Assembly: GCA_903870145.1 (NCBI GenBank)
Contig: CAIQBO010000028.1
Span: 41,887-105,886 of the forward strand
Direction: 5' to 3'
Origin: an uncultured Burkholderiales bacterium
GTDB lineage: Bacteria; Pseudomonadota; Gammaproteobacteria; Burkholderiales; Burkholderiaceae_C
DNA: 64,000 nt
Shown in pieces: positions 45,388 through 54,182 of this stretch. The translations under genes and the position numbers were made by a program. The notes under the pieces are model-generated. The model saw only the letters and a list, made by a program, of their open reading frames with translations. It searched no databases and had not been told where the DNA came from. Positions within the stretch are counted from its first letter, which is position 1. Every line of letters starts with the position of its first letter.

Positions 45388-46812
45388 TTACTCCACGGCT
45401 TTGCACATGTCTTCAACTACTTTTTTGGCGTCTCCAAAGACCATCATGGTTTTGTCCATGTAGAACAATTCGTTGTCCAAGCCCGCATAACCCGCGGCCA
45501 TGGAGCGTTTGTTGACGATCACTGTTTTGGCTTTGTAGGCTTCCAAAATTGGCATGCCATAAATCGCACTGCCCTTGATGTGTGCGGCCGGGTTGACCAC
45601 GTCATTGGCGCCCAAGATGATGGCCACATCGGCTTGGCCAAATTCACCGTTGATGTCTTCCATCTCAAAAACTTGGTCGTAGGGCACTTCGGCTTCGGCC
45701 AGCAACACATTCATGTGGCCCGGCATACGGCCGGCCACAGGGTGAATCGCGTACTTCACGGTGATGCCTTTTTCGGTCAGCTTGGCGGCCAGTTCTTTGA
45801 CCGCATGCTGCGCGCGTGCCACAGCCAAGCCATAGCCGGGCACGATCACCACGGTCTCGGCGTTGCCAAGCACAAAGGCGGCGTCGTCGGCGCTGCCGCT
45901 CTTGACGGGGCGCTGCTCGGTGCTGCCCGCTGCAGCCGCGCCAGCCTCGCCGCCAAAGCCGCCCAAGATCACATTGAAGAAAGAGCGGTTCATGGCCTTG
46001 CACATGATGTAAGACAAGATGGCGCCTGAGCTGCCCACCAAGGAGCCGGCAATGATCAACATGCTGTTGTTCAAACTAAATCCAATGCCAGCAGCGGCCC
46101 AGCCCGAGTAGCTGTTGAGCATGGAGACGACCACCGGCATGTCAGCCCCGCCAATCGGGATGATGATCAGCACGCCCATGACAAAAGCCAAGGCCAGCAT
46201 GGCAAAAAAGGCGGGCCAACTGCCCGTGAAAGTGAACACCAGCCCCAAAGCCACGGTGGCCAAACCCAAGATCAAATTGAGTTTGTGCTGCCCTGCAAAT
46301 TGCACCGGCGAGCCTTGGAACAAACGGAATTTGTATTTGCCCGAGAGCTTGCCAAAAGCGATGACGGAGCCGCTGAACGTCAGCGCGCCAATGGCCGCGC
46401 CCAAGAACAACTCCAAGCGATTGCCAGCTGGAATTGCCATGCCCTTGGCCACGATGCCAAAGGCATAAGGCTCGGCCACAGCAGCAATGGCGATGAACAC
46501 CGCAGCCAAGCCGATCATGCTGTGCATGAAGGCCACCAGCTCGGGCATCTTGGTCATCTCCACTTTTTGTGCCATGTAAGCACCCAAGCTGCCGCCGACC
46601 AATAAGCCGGCTAACACATAGGTCATGCCCATGGCTTTGCCGCCTGAGAGCTCCACGATCAAGGCCGCCGTGGTCAGCGCAGCAATGGCCATGCCGATCA
46701 TGCCGAACATGTTGCCGCGAATCGATGTGGTGGGGTGCGACAAGCCCTTTAAGGCCTGAATGAAGCAGACGCTGGCAATCAAATACATCAGCGTGACAAG
46801 GTTCATGCTCAT
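45388..46812 (-). CDS. pntB: NAD(P) transhydrogenase subunit beta
   Basis: Membrane and NADP-binding subunit of the proton-pumping transhydrogenase, 474 residues: about nine helices over residues 1-270, then the NADP domain with VIVPGYGLAVARAQHAV near 310-326 and GANDVVNPAA near 410. It makes NADPH from NADH at the cost of the proton gradient. It overlaps the pntA2 gene by four bases, in the order alpha1, alpha2, beta typical for split transhydrogenases of alphaproteobacteria and Burkholderiales. Confidence 0.95.
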   Translation of the reverse strand: MSMNLVTLMYLIASVCFIQALKGLSHPTTSIRGNMFGMIGMAIAALTTAALIVELSGGKAMGMTYVLAGLLVGGSLGAYMAQKVEMTKMPELVAFMHSMIGLAAVFIAIAAVAEPYAFGIVAKGMAIPAGNRLELFLGAAIGALTFSGSVIAFGKLSGKYKFRLFQGSPVQFAGQHKLNLILGLATVALGLVFTFTGSWPAFFAMLALAFVMGVLIIIPIGGADMPVVVSMLNSYSGWAAAGIGFSLNNSMLIIAGSLVGSSGAILSYIMCKAMNRSFFNVILGGFGGEAGAAAAGSTEQRPVKSGSADDAAFVLGNAETVVIVPGYGLAVARAQHAVKELAAKLTEKGITVKYAIHPVAGRMPGHMNVLLAEAEVPYDQVFEMEDINGEFGQADVAIILGANDVVNPAAHIKGSAIYGMPILEAYKAKTVIVNKRSMAAGYAGLDNELFYMDKTMMVFGDAKKVVEDMCKAVE

Positions 46813-47132
46813 GCTGCCTCTCCTGATTTAGCGGCAACTTTTTTGTCTTTTTTCTTGAACATCTCCAGCATCCGACGGGTGACCAAAAAGCCACCAAACA
46901 CATTGACCGCCGCCAGCGTCACTGCCAGCACGCCCATGGTTTGGCCCAAGGCGGTTTCGGTCAAGGCGGCGGCCAACATGGCGCCCACAATGACGATGGC
47001 CGAGATGGCGTTGGTGACAGCCATCAAGGGCGTGTGCAAAGCCGGCGTGACGGTCCAGACCACGTGGTAGCCCACATAGATGGCCAGCACAAAAATAATC
47101 AAATTCAGGAGGGTGGGTGACACTGCTTCCAT
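46809..47132 (-). CDS. pntAB: NAD(P) transhydrogenase subunit alpha, membrane part (alpha-2)
   Basis: A 107-residue protein with three or four helices corresponding to the C-terminal membrane part of E. coli PntA. Conserved segments are IYVGYHVVWTVTPALHTPLMAVTNAISAI and the VFGGFLVTRRMLEMF helix end, followed by a lysine-rich tail. It lies 23 bases after the alpha-1 gene and overlaps pntB. Confidence 0.92.
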   Translation of the reverse strand: MEAVSPTLLNLIIFVLAIYVGYHVVWTVTPALHTPLMAVTNAISAIVIVGAMLAAALTETALGQTMGVLAVTLAAVNVFGGFLVTRRMLEMFKKKDKKVAAKSGEAA

Positions 47133-47155
47133 GAGGGATCTCCGGTTTCTTTAAT

Positions 47156-48286
47156 TCATTTGCGTTTGACTTGGCCGCCCTGCGTCATCAGGCAGGCTGC
47201 CACGATGTCGTCTTCCAGGTCCACTTTGAAGGCGCCATCGGCGGCCAACACCAGTTTCAAAAAGTCCAGCACATTGCGCGCGTACAGCGCCGAAGCGTCT
47301 GCCGCGACCAAGGCCGGTAAATTGGTCTCGCCCACGAGCGTCACGCCGTGCTTGACCACAGTCTTGCCCGCTTCGGTGAGCAGGCAGTTACCGCCAACAC
47401 CGTCGGCGGCTTTGCCCGCAGCCAGGTCCACAATGACCGAGCCAGGCTTCATGCTCTTGACCATGTCCTCGGTGACCAGCACGGGCGCTGCGCGGCCCGG
47501 GATCAACGCTGTAGAAATGACCACGTCGGCCAAAGCCACGCGCTTGGCCACCTCGACTTTTTGCCGCTCTAACCAGCTAGGCGGCATGGGCCGGGCGTAC
47601 CCCCCCACGCCTTCGGCGGCCTCTTTTTCTTCGGCGGTTTCATAAGGCACATCGATGAACTTACCGCCCAAAGATTCGACTTGTTCTTTCACGCTGGGAC
47701 GCACATCGGAGGCCTCGATCACAGCGCCCAAGCGCTTGGCCGTGGCAATGGCCTGCAAGCCCGCCACGCCCACGCCCAAAATCACCACGCGCGCGGCCTT
47801 GACCGTGCCCGCCGCCGTCATGAGCATGGGGAAAAAGCGCTGGTAGCGGTCTACCGCCACCATCACCGCCTTGTAGCCCGCGATGTTGGCCTGCGAGGAC
47901 AACACATCCATGCTTTGCGCGCGGGTGGTGCGCGGCGCCGCTTCCAGCGCAAAACTGGTCAAGCCGGCAGCGGCCAATTGGGCCAGGCCCTCAGCGTCAA
48001 AGGGGTTGAGCATGCCCACCAAAGCTGCGCCGGACTTCATCTGCGCGAGCTCTTGAGGGGAGGGGGCACTGACTTTGAGCACCAATTCACAACCGAACGC
48101 GCCTTGCGCATCGGTGATCTCGGCGCCTACGGCTTGGTAAGCAGCATCGATCACGCTGGCGGCCACACCGGCGCCGGACTGAACGTGCAAGCTGTGCCCT
48201 TGGGCTTTGAGTTTTTTGGCCGTCTCAGGCGTCAAGGCGACGCGAGTTTCACCTGGACGGGTTTCGGCTGGAACGCCTATGCGCAT
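47156..48286 (-). CDS. pntA: NAD(P) transhydrogenase subunit alpha, NAD-binding part (alpha-1)
   Basis: Soluble NAD(H)-binding subunit, 376 residues, equal to the N-terminal part of E. coli PntA and related to alanine dehydrogenase. Seen are MRIGVPAETRPGETRVALTP, the dinucleotide motif VVILGVGVAGLQAIATAKRLGA near 167-188, and the RQD-like loop. AGGAGACATTT precedes the ATG. The 200-base gap upstream contains a small CCTGC/GCAGG hairpin (48330-48343) and a CAGCC/GGCTG hairpin near 48402-48416 that may mark the end of another transcript; no sure promoter is visible. Confidence 0.94.
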   Translation of the reverse strand: MRIGVPAETRPGETRVALTPETAKKLKAQGHSLHVQSGAGVAASVIDAAYQAVGAEITDAQGAFGCELVLKVSAPSPQELAQMKSGAALVGMLNPFDAEGLAQLAAAGLTSFALEAAPRTTRAQSMDVLSSQANIAGYKAVMVAVDRYQRFFPMLMTAAGTVKAARVVILGVGVAGLQAIATAKRLGAVIEASDVRPSVKEQVESLGGKFIDVPYETAEEKEAAEGVGGYARPMPPSWLERQKVEVAKRVALADVVISTALIPGRAAPVLVTEDMVKSMKPGSVIVDLAAGKAADGVGGNCLLTEAGKTVVKHGVTLVGETNLPALVAADASALYARNVLDFLKLVLAADGAFKVDLEDDIVAACLMTQGGQVKRK

Positions 48287-48486
48287 AAATGTCTCCTGAA
48301 GGCAGAATTGACGCCATTGCCAAGCCAGCCCTGCGTGAGCAGGTACCCAACTGTACGAAGGCTTATTTGCTGGAGTATTGTGCTTGAAAAATAAGGTTTT
48401 ACAGCCGGCCTGGCTGAAACACCATTGATCCCGGTCAAAGCTTCTATCGGGTCATCTCTAAAGTTGGAGGGTGGCTCAGCAGCGCT

Positions 48487-49218
48487 TTAGGGCGCCGTAC
48501 TGACTTTGGCACCCGCAGCCACCTGGTCCAAACGGGCTTGCTCGGCCAAGACCTTGGCCACGTAGCCCCCGTCATTTTCAACAGCGTCGCCGCCCAAGTA
48601 GTACAGCAAGCCCTCCTCCACCGAACCACCCTTCATGCGCACATACTCTTTCAAGACCGCCACCCCCACACGCAAATTGGTCAAAGGGTCAAACGCGGCC
48701 ATGTTGCCACCGTAGGGCTCATACCGTTTGGCATGGATGCCCGTCATCACCTGCATCAAGCCCTGCGCCCCGACTTGACTTTGAATGTAGGGGTGAAAAT
48801 TGGACTCAATCGCCATCACGGCCAAAATCAAATGCGGCGCCAACTTGCTCGATTTAGACAGCACGTACGACTCGGCCACCAAAGCGGCCAGAGGTTCTGG
48901 TGCGATTCGGTATTTTTGCGAGAGCCATGCCGCCACTAGCGCTTGCTGTCGCGTGACGTCTTTCAAATCCGTGGCCGTCACGCGCTCCACAGTATTGAGC
49001 GGCTCCCACCACAAGCTGACCTGGCGCTCGCGCAGCCATTGGTAGACATAGACTTCGCCCGCATTGAGCAGGTCGGGGCGAAGGGCCAGCACGCTGACGG
49101 CCAAAACCACCGCCAGCCCGAGCATGGCCAAGCTGCTGTGCGTGAGGCTGAAAACGCCGCGCCCTACATCGCGGATGAAGGTGCTCAAAGACTGGTGCAG
49201 CAGGGCTAATTTGGACAT
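48487..49218 (-). CDS. Membrane-anchored lytic transglycosylase
   Basis: A 243-residue murein hydrolase: one N-terminal membrane anchor (residues about 30-48) and a C-terminal SLT domain with the catalytic Glu138 in AIESNFHP and the GLMQVMTG and NLRVGVAVL motifs. It cleaves peptidoglycan with formation of anhydromuramyl ends. The usual SLT tyrosine region reads LLYYLGGDA. Start 49218 is fixed by the anchor; the frame upstream runs antisense through the start of mnmA and is not coding. It diverges from mnmA. Confidence 0.88.
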   Translation of the reverse strand: MSKLALLHQSLSTFIRDVGRGVFSLTHSSLAMLGLAVVLAVSVLALRPDLLNAGEVYVYQWLRERQVSLWWEPLNTVERVTATDLKDVTRQQALVAAWLSQKYRIAPEPLAALVAESYVLSKSSKLAPHLILAVMAIESNFHPYIQSQVGAQGLMQVMTGIHAKRYEPYGGNMAAFDPLTNLRVGVAVLKEYVRMKGGSVEEGLLYYLGGDAVENDGGYVAKVLAEQARLDQVAAGAKVSTAP

Positions 49219-49245
49219 GTGTGCGCCAAGTATAGGTTTGGCAGC

Positions 49246-49274
49246 TTGGCCATGCAAAACATCAGAGAGATAAT
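49246..49274 (+). promoter_or_regulatory. Promoter of mnmA, predicted leaderless start
   Basis: TTGGCC at 49246-49251 and GATAAT at 49269-49274 are spaced by 17 bases. The ATG of mnmA begins eight bases after the end of the -10 box, so the transcript should start at or within a base or two of the ATG. There is no well-placed ribosome site. Confidence 0.55.
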
Positions 49275-49281
49275 TGGGCTT

Positions 49282-50400
49282 ATGAAGCACCACCGCATTG
49301 TTGTTGGCCTGTCTGGCGGCGTAGATTCCGCCGTCACAGCGCATTTGCTCAAAAAGCAAGGCCATGAGGTGGTCGGTATTTTCATGAAAAATTGGGAAGA
49401 CGATGACGACAGCGACTACTGCTCGTCCAATGTCGACTTTGTCGATGCTGCGGCCGTGGCCGATGTGCTGGGCATTGAGGTGGAACACGTCAACTTTGCT
49501 GCCGACTACAAAGACCGCGTGTTTGCAGAGTTTTTGCGCGAATACCAAGCCGGGCGCACACCCAACCCCGATATTTTGTGCAACGCCGAGATCAAGTTCA
49601 AATCTTTTTTAGACCACGCGCTCCAAGTGGGGGCAGAAAAAATTGCCACTGGCCACTACGCGCGGGTGCGCCTGAATGCGCAAACCGGCTTGCATGAGTT
49701 GCTCAAAGGTCTGGACAACAGCAAAGACCAAAGTTATTTTTTGCACCGTTTGAATCAAGCGCAACTTTCCAAAACCTTGTTTCCGGTTGGCGAATTGTTG
49801 AAATCGCAGGTGCGCCAATTGGCCGAAGAGCTGGGCCTGCCCAATGCCAAGAAAAAAGATTCCACCGGCATTTGCTTCATTGGCGAGCGACCTTTCAGAG
49901 AATTCTTAAACCGCTACATCTCCAAAGAGCCCGGACCGATCAAAGACCCTGCGGGCCGCAACATCGGCCAGCACGTGGGCCTGAGTTTTTACACCTTGGG
50001 CCAGCGCCAAGGTTTGGGCATTGGCGGCATCAAAGCCAAAGGCGCGCAGCGCGGCGGCGGCGAGCACACGCCTTGGTTTGTGGCACGCAAAGACATGGCG
50101 AAAAACATTTTGTGGGTGGTGCAAGGGCACGATCACCCTTGGTTGTTGTCACCGCAGTTGCAAGCGGCCAACGCCAGTTGGTGCGCGGGTGCAGCGCCAG
50201 CGCTGGGGCACTATGCGGCCAAGACGCGCTATCGTCAAGCCGATGCGCCGTGCGCCATGCCTAGCGCACTTGAATCGAGTTTTTCACTTGCGTTTGATGA
50301 GCCGCAGTGGGCCGTCACGCCGGGGCAAAGTGCGGTGCTGTATGCCGGTGAGGTGTGTTTGGGGGGTGGGGTGATTGACAACGCAAGTGCGCTGCAATAG
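49282..50400 (+). CDS. mnmA: tRNA-specific 2-thiouridylase MnmA
   Basis: Thiolates U34 of Lys, Glu and Gln tRNAs; 372 residues (E. coli 368). The ATP motif [10 protein letters not shown] is at residues 9-18, the catalytic cysteines are Cys100 (ILCNAEIKF) and Cys198 (STGICFIG), as in E. coli (102 and 199). The start at 49282 agrees with the family. The message is likely leaderless from the promoter just upstream. Confidence 0.96.
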   Translation: MKHHRIVVGLSGGVDSAVTAHLLKKQGHEVVGIFMKNWEDDDDSDYCSSNVDFVDAAAVADVLGIEVEHVNFAADYKDRVFAEFLREYQAGRTPNPDILCNAEIKFKSFLDHALQVGAEKIATGHYARVRLNAQTGLHELLKGLDNSKDQSYFLHRLNQAQLSKTLFPVGELLKSQVRQLAEELGLPNAKKKDSTGICFIGERPFREFLNRYISKEPGPIKDPAGRNIGQHVGLSFYTLGQRQGLGIGGIKAKGAQRGGGEHTPWFVARKDMAKNILWVVQGHDHPWLLSPQLQAANASWCAGAAPALGHYAAKTRYRQADAPCAMPSALESSFSLAFDEPQWAVTPGQSAVLYAGEVCLGGGVIDNASALQ

Positions 50401-50462
50401 CACTGACCAACTCAGGGCTTGACTTTTCAAGCTGGTTTTTAAATGCTTTAAGCTGTGAACCC

Positions 50463-50936
50463 ATGAACCTTCGAATCATCTCAAGCCTTTTGCTGTCGCT
50501 GATGTGCTCTGCTGCAATGGCCATCTCTTTGAGCATTCCCAAAACTCTCATTGATGGTGCAGTCGCAAAGAAATTTCCGAAAGAAAAGTTGACCATCACA
50601 TTGGACAAACCCAGCACCAAGTTCAACAAAGATCGGCAAAAGATCGAGCTGTGTGGGACATGGGCCAGCAAAGTGCCCCAACGCTCCGGTGAGTTTTGTG
50701 TCGACACTCAGCCTGTCTGGAACAAGGCCAAGGGAGACATCGAAATCTCCAAAGTGAACATCTTGAAACTCACTGCCGGGGATGACAAGGAACTGCCAAG
50801 CGCAGTGGCCAGCACTTTGAATGCCACACTTTTGACTTTGCTGGACGGCACGTCGGTTTATCACGTGCCGGACATGGTGGGAAAGCGTCTTGAATCGATT
50901 GAAGTTCAAGAAAGCAGTTTCAAATTGATTTTCTGA
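50463..50936 (+). CDS. DUF1439-like periplasmic protein
   Basis: A 157-residue exported protein. Residues 1-20 are a signal peptide ending AMA without a lipobox cysteine. The rest has the DUF1439 (E. coli YceB-like) pattern: LIDGAVAKKFPKEKLTITLDKPSTKF, a central GEFCVD, and an amphipathic C-terminus with LDGTSVYHV and VQESSFKLIF. The fold resembles lipid-binding tubular proteins, but no role is known. Two cysteines (in ELCG and GEFC) could form a disulphide. It follows mnmA by 62 bases; a TTGACT lies in the gap without a matching -10. Confidence 0.65.
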   Translation: MNLRIISSLLLSLMCSAAMAISLSIPKTLIDGAVAKKFPKEKLTITLDKPSTKFNKDRQKIELCGTWASKVPQRSGEFCVDTQPVWNKAKGDIEISKVNILKLTAGDDKELPSAVASTLNATLLTLLDGTSVYHVPDMVGKRLESIEVQESSFKLIF

Positions 50937-50986
50937 AACTTGTTTCCAACAGGGTCATGGGCTGCTGTCGATGCAGTCATGCTGGC

Positions 50987-52006
50987 TCAATCGGCCTTGA
51001 TGTTCGCGGCCTTGACCACCGCGCCATAGCGCAGCAAATCGCGCTGCATGTCTTGCCCAAACTTCTCAGCGCTGCCTGGGCTGGCAGTGATGCCAAGGCC
51101 GTTCAGGCGCTCGCGCACAGCAGGGTCATTCAATACGGCATTGAGTTCTGTGTTGAGTTTGTCCACAATGGATTTGGGCGTTTTGGCAGGTGCCAAGAGG
51201 CCCACCCAAGAGTTGATGTCAAAGTCGGGCAAGCCGTTTTCAATGAAGGTGGGCACATCGGGCAATGAACTGGCGCGCTGCGCGCTGGAGACGGCCACCG
51301 CATGCAGCTTGCCTGATTTGACGTGCGAGATCGCGCCTGCAATGGCAGTGTAGACCAAAGGAATGTTGCCGCCCAACACATCGGTCATGGCTTGACCGCC
51401 CCCCTTGTAAGGGATGTGGGTGAGGTTGGCGCCGCTTCGCTGCTGCAGCAGTTCGCCGGCAATGTGCGGCGTGCCCCCTGTGCCCGATGTGCCGTAAGAG
51501 AGACCTCCGGTTTGCGTCTTCGACAAGGCAATCACTTCCTTCAAGCTCTTGGCTGCCAAGCCTGGGTATGAAACCAAGATCAAGATGGCATCACCGATCT
51601 TGCCCACAGGGGCAAAGTCTTTAGCGGTGTCAAAACCCACTTTGGCAAACACATGCGGGTTGATGACCAAGGTGCCATCAAAACCCAGCAGCAAGGTGTA
51701 GCCATCGGCTTCGGCCGATGCCACGAGTTGCGTGCCGATGTTGCCCGACGCACCGGGCTTGTTGTCCACCACCACTTGCTGGCCCAGGCGCTTGGACAAC
51801 TGCTCCGCAATCAAGCGGCCACTGGTGTCCGTCACGCCACCCGGGGTGAAGGGCACGATCAGTCGAATCGGTTTATTGGGGTAGGCGGCTTGTGCCCAGG
51901 CCGTGCCCGCGCACAGAGAAAAAGCGCTGCACACACAAACCAGCAAAGCTTGGGCCCACAAGCTTTGCATGCCATTTTGGGTTTCGATTTGACGCTTGTC
52001 TCTCAT
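50987..52006 (-). CDS. Bug-family (TctC-like) solute receptor
   Basis: A 339-residue Bug receptor. The signal peptide is preceded by a 12-residue basic extension and ends near AWAQA, then KPIRLIVPFTPGGVTDTSGR. GAGGT six bases before the ATG supports the long start; a second in-frame ATG lies 12 codons later. Conserved loops such as GTSGTGGTPHIAGELLQ and HIPYKGGGQAMTDVLGG are present. It stands alone between two unrelated genes, so its ligand is unknown. It converges on the DUF1439 gene. Confidence 0.9.
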   Translation of the reverse strand: MRDKRQIETQNGMQSLWAQALLVCVCSAFSLCAGTAWAQAAYPNKPIRLIVPFTPGGVTDTSGRLIAEQLSKRLGQQVVVDNKPGASGNIGTQLVASAEADGYTLLLGFDGTLVINPHVFAKVGFDTAKDFAPVGKIGDAILILVSYPGLAAKSLKEVIALSKTQTGGLSYGTSGTGGTPHIAGELLQQRSGANLTHIPYKGGGQAMTDVLGGNIPLVYTAIAGAISHVKSGKLHAVAVSSAQRASSLPDVPTFIENGLPDFDINSWVGLLAPAKTPKSIVDKLNTELNAVLNDPAVRERLNGLGITASPGSAEKFGQDMQRDLLRYGAVVKAANIKAD

Positions 52007-52030
52007 GGCGCACCTCTTAGGGTTTTTGAA

Positions 52031-52861
52031 TTATTTGATTTGCAAGACCTGGCTGATTGTGACATCGGCAACAGGAACATCTGTGAATGAACTGACAACA
52101 CCTGTGGCTTGCGCTGCAATGGCGTCCACCACTTCCATGCCTTGGACAACGGCGCCAAATACAGCATACCCCGGATTGGCTGCATTGCGGTAATCCAGGG
52201 CCGCGCTGTTGTTCACCAAGTTGATGAAGAACTCCGATGTTGCTGAGTTCGGTATGCTCGTGCGCGCCATGGCCACAGTCCCGCGCAGATTTGAAAGCCC
52301 CTTGTTTGTCTCAAGCACAATGGCTGGGCTTTGCCCGGTTTTTTTCACCATGCCACTTGTAAAGCCTCCTCCTTGAATCACAAAGCCGGCGATTACCCGG
52401 TGAAACAAAGTGCCTGTGTAATATCCGCGTGCGATATAACCAAGGAAATTATCCACCGTCACTGGCGCTGCACTGGGGTCTAGTTCAAGGGTGATACTGC
52501 CTTGGCCAGTGACCACTAAAACCTGGGGTTTAGGCACGGTCAGTGAAGTGCTGTAAAGCGCCTGCCCCTCTGCAGACTCGACGCTGAAATCAAAGTCACC
52601 CACAGCAGTGACATTGCAATTGAGCAGCAGCAAATCCGTTGTGCTGCTGGACGCAAAGCTCTGATTGGAACAAAACCCATTGGTCTTCACAACCATCGAG
52701 GATCTCAAGGACTGACCGCCGATGTAAATGCTGGCAGTTCTACCGTACTGCAGTGACTGAACTTTGACTGCGGTCACCACCGGCGGGAAACTCGCACCAC
52801 CCCCGCAGCCGCCAAGCAGCAACAAGGCGATGCAACTGAGAAAAAATTGGCAATAGATCAT
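52031..52861 (-). CDS. Lipoprotein with cyclophilin-type peptidyl-prolyl isomerase domain
   Basis: A 276-residue envelope isomerase. The signal peptide ends in the lipobox LLGGC, so the protein is lipid-anchored; an uncharacterised beta-rich domain covers about residues 25-110, and the cyclophilin domain covers 110-276 with FHRVIAGFVIQGGGF and SEFFINLVNN at the active site. Bacterial cyclophilins are usually soluble and lack such a front domain. The ATG lacks any ribosome site, because a palindromic repeat array begins three bases upstream. Confidence 0.85.
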   Translation of the reverse strand: MIYCQFFLSCIALLLLGGCGGGASFPPVVTAVKVQSLQYGRTASIYIGGQSLRSSMVVKTNGFCSNQSFASSSTTDLLLLNCNVTAVGDFDFSVESAEGQALYSTSLTVPKPQVLVVTGQGSITLELDPSAAPVTVDNFLGYIARGYYTGTLFHRVIAGFVIQGGGFTSGMVKKTGQSPAIVLETNKGLSNLRGTVAMARTSIPNSATSEFFINLVNNSAALDYRNAANPGYAVFGAVVQGMEVVDAIAAQATGVVSSFTDVPVADVTISQVLQIK

Positions 52862-52863
52862 TT

Positions 52864-52970
52864 GTTTAAAGAGTTTAAAGGGGACGGTATTTAAAGGGTT
52901 AAAGGGGACGCTACCCCTTTAAAAAAAGGGTAGCGTCCCCTTTAAATCGTCCCCTTTAAATCCTTTAAAC
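52864..52970. repeat. Three-tier nested palindromic repeat (REP-like)
   Basis: 107 bases built as nested inverted repeats: outer GTTTAAAG/CTTTAAAC (52864-52871 with 52963-52970), middle 13-base TTTAAAGGGGACG with its complement (52874-52886 with 52948-52960), inner 18-base perfect arms (52899-52916 with 52928-52945) around an 11-base A/T loop. All tiers share the core TTTAAAGGGGACG. The tcuB stop codon lies inside the outer arm and the cyclophilin start is three bases from the other end. Such GGGGACG palindromes resemble those mobilised by REP-associated (IS200-like) transposases, none of which is in the window. Confidence 0.85.
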
Positions 52971-54170
52971 GTCCAGTGTGAGTTTACTGGGCTGGCGTTT
53001 TTCTGCAGCAAATCGCAGCAAGGCGGCGCTTCTGAAGATGCCATGCGCAAACTTGCCGTAGGGCAGTGTCAGGAATAAAGCCATGACCAAGGCCAAGTGC
53101 AGCGCCAACAGCATGGGCATTGCAGGCGTGTGCCGTGCTAGCATCAAGGCCAAGCCCGAAGTGCTGATCAAGAACAACAGGGCGATGAAACCACGGTCCA
53201 TGGCGCGCTGGTGCACGTCGCCTTGCTCGGGGTGGCGTTGCAAATTCAAACGCCACAAACCCAAAGTGCCTAAAGCCAAAGACACACCGCCTAAACTGCC
53301 CAAAATTTTGGGCAAGCTGCTCCAATCGTATGGCGCTGACCAGCCCAGTGCATAGTGATAAAGCGTGGCCACGCAGGTGGCTGCAAAACACAGCATGAAG
53401 CCATAAAACGTCAGGTGATGGGTGCGCTTGCGCGCCAGCGTCCATGCATCGTCTTCGTTGTTGCAGCCCAGGCCGTGGCCGCCGTCCAAATAGGTAAGGC
53501 GCAGCACATCGTTCGTGGCCTCAGCTGCAGCGGGGCCGGTCATGTCCTCGCCGCTGGTGGCGGGCTTGAGGTCTTGCCAAAATTTCTTCACACCCAAACT
53601 CAAGGCCAGCACAGCCCATAGAAAAATGGGTGCAAATAAACTGACCATCAAATTGTGTGGAAACAATGCATAAAAATTGCCTTGCTCGGGCGCCCCCCAC
53701 AGGTTGCCATTGCGCGCCAATGCCAAGCCTAAAAACAAGGCCAGCGCGCCCGCCAAAGCCAAGGACAGCGTCAAGCCATTGCGCTGGTACAAACGGCCAA
53801 AAGACGGCGGCCACGCGTAGTCCGCATAAGTTTGACCGCGCACTTGCGCCATGGCTTTGGGCACGTTGATGGCAAATTCATGGGGCGGTGCATATTGGCA
53901 GGCATGCAAACAAGCGCCGCAGTTGTGGCACAAATTGGCCAAGTAGTGGATGTCGGCTTTGCCAAATTCCAAGCGGCGCGTCATAGCCGGAAACACAGCG
54001 CAAAAGCCTTCACAGTAGCGGCAGCCATTGCAAATTTGCATTTGTCTGGCGACTTCTTGTTCGGGGGCGCTCAAAGGCGCTTGTGCGCTCTTGTGCAAAG
54101 GCAACTCCCACGTAGACGATGCATTGGCCAAAGCTTTGGCCTCTTGCGTCAGTTGTTCCAGGGTTTTCAT
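52965..54170 (-). CDS. tcuB: Tricarballylate/citrate utilisation protein TcuB
   Basis: Iron-sulphur membrane protein that reoxidises the flavin dehydrogenase TcuA and passes electrons to the quinone pool; 401 residues. Two ferredoxin-like clusters are visible: Cys47, 50, 53, 57 and Cys81, 84, 87, 91. About six membrane helices follow from residue 130. It lies 12 bases after tcuA. Its last codons and stop are inside the palindromic repeat, so the C-terminal LTLDV may have been changed by the insertion. Confidence 0.9.
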   Translation of the reverse strand: MKTLEQLTQEAKALANASSTWELPLHKSAQAPLSAPEQEVARQMQICNGCRYCEGFCAVFPAMTRRLEFGKADIHYLANLCHNCGACLHACQYAPPHEFAINVPKAMAQVRGQTYADYAWPPSFGRLYQRNGLTLSLALAGALALFLGLALARNGNLWGAPEQGNFYALFPHNLMVSLFAPIFLWAVLALSLGVKKFWQDLKPATSGEDMTGPAAAEATNDVLRLTYLDGGHGLGCNNEDDAWTLARKRTHHLTFYGFMLCFAATCVATLYHYALGWSAPYDWSSLPKILGSLGGVSLALGTLGLWRLNLQRHPEQGDVHQRAMDRGFIALLFLISTSGLALMLARHTPAMPMLLALHLALVMALFLTLPYGKFAHGIFRSAALLRFAAEKRQPSKLTLDV

Positions 54171-54182
54171 GCTTGTACGTTT

